13,099 nucleotides of DNA from the NCBI GenBank assembly GCA_026648125.1, contig JAPKGD010000010.1, positions 1 through 13,099 on the forward strand. Direction: 5' to 3'. Of the stretch, positions 12,724 to 13,099 are shown piece after piece. Each line of letters begins with the position of its first letter. Position 1 is the stretch's first letter. Position numbers and translations under genes: made by a program. The stretch comes from Bdellovibrionales bacterium (GTDB lineage: Bacteria; Bdellovibrionota; Bdellovibrionia; Bdellovibrionales; UBA1609). The notes below the pieces were generated by a model. It saw nothing but the letters and a program-made list of their open reading frames with translations. It was not told the DNA's origin and did no database searches.

Positions 12724-13099
12724 AAAGCACCCACCTCTGATCGAAATCTTATTTTAGCTTCAGCGCCTTTTGATGGTAGATTTGTCACTTCAAAATTTCC
12801 GCCCAGCGCACCAACCAGATTAACAGCATTAAAAAGACCTAACCCTGTCCCATCTGTTTTTGTTGTTACAAACGGTTCGCCAAGTTTCTTGAGAACAAGA
12901 GCTGGTATTCCAGGTCCATTGTCACAAATATTGAGGGTAATCCAATCCTCTTCTGCAGTGAGCTGGACCCTTATACTCACGAGAGGTGCGGATTCCCATG
13001 CGTTGTCGAGAAGATTAAGAAGCGTTTGGCTGAGAGCAAGCTGGGGAACTCGGCACAGATATCTGCCACCAGAAGTTACAGAAAACCGTAGGTCTGCAT
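12720..13099 (-). CDS. Sensor histidine kinase, RegB/PrrB-like (partial)
   Basis: Only the C-terminal 126 residues are in the window; the 5' part lies beyond the right edge. They cover the HATPase domain: N box LLNLLDNAWES, G1 box DNGPGIP, F box GEPFVTTK and G2 box GTGLGLF. The GEPFVTTK to GLGLF region resembles RegB/PrrB kinases, which pair with RegA-type regulators, and the coupled gene encodes one. The frame is open from the edge; the GTG at 12980 is an internal Val codon, not a start. The dimerisation domain with the phosphorylated histidine and any sensor region are not visible, so the signal cannot be inferred. Confidence 0.88.
   Translation of the reverse strand, partial: ADLRFSVTSGGRYLCRVPQLALSQTLLNLLDNAWESAPLVSIRVQLTAEEDWITLNICDNGPGIPALVLKKLGEPFVTTKTDGTGLGLFNAVNLVGALGGNFEVTNLPSKGAEAKIRFRSEVGAL

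Overview
The window is chromosomal DNA of roughly 50% G+C from a Gram-negative bacterium. Lipobox lipoproteins, Xer and ComM homologues, a RegA-type regulator and dense genes with AGGAGG ribosome-binding sites all fit. The mix (several small secreted lipoproteins of no known family, and a SpoIID-type lytic transglycosylase beside an NfeD-slipin pair) suggests a Bdellovibrionota-like or other deltaproteobacterial-grade lineage. That placement is inference from gene style, not from a marker gene.

Layout. Positions 1-2101 hold the 3' part of an upstream region with a strong palindrome, then uvrC (nucleotide excision repair). A small zinc-ribbon protein on the minus strand overlaps the uvrC 3' end tail to tail. 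Positions 2528-6253 form a tight four-gene plus-strand operon: an unknown protein that resembles a degenerate uracil-DNA-glycosylase fold, a long-form NfeD membrane protease, a slipin (SPFH protein), and a secreted SpoIID-domain lytic transglycosylase. Its joints are one 4-base ATGA overlap, a 3-base gap and an 11-base overlap, so its members are probably made together and act at the cell envelope. Positions 6254-6735 are a long intergenic stretch. It holds a 29-codon minus-strand ORF with a perfect AGGAGG, two minus-strand hairpin-plus-U-tract structures, and a hairpin leader for the next operon. Positions 6736-8791 encode three consecutive predicted lipoproteins. Positions 8839-9723 encode a Xer-type tyrosine recombinase, and 9849-11252 a divergent ComM/YifB AAA ATPase.

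The most unusual part is 11377-11718. An intact tRNA-Cys(GCA) is followed directly by a 27-bp perfect inverted repeat whose left arm includes the tRNA 3' end. The right arm continues into a degenerate antisense copy of the tRNA T-arm and acceptor end. A third, plus-strand copy of the tRNA 3' end follows, split in its T-loop by an 80-nt block made almost entirely of four short hairpins. It ends in a 22-bp perfect direct repeat of the genuine tRNA terminus. This looks like a tRNA-anchored mosaic: either the scar of nested integrations or template switching, or a structured RNA or miniature element.

Downstream, 11839-11871 has three 11-bp tandem repeats that create -24/-12-like (sigma-54-type) spacing. 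They lie ahead of a well-translated 62-aa exported or membrane-anchored small protein. That gene converges, through a shared strong hairpin, on a RegA/PrrA-type response regulator. The regulator is translationally coupled to a histidine kinase that runs off the right end of the window.
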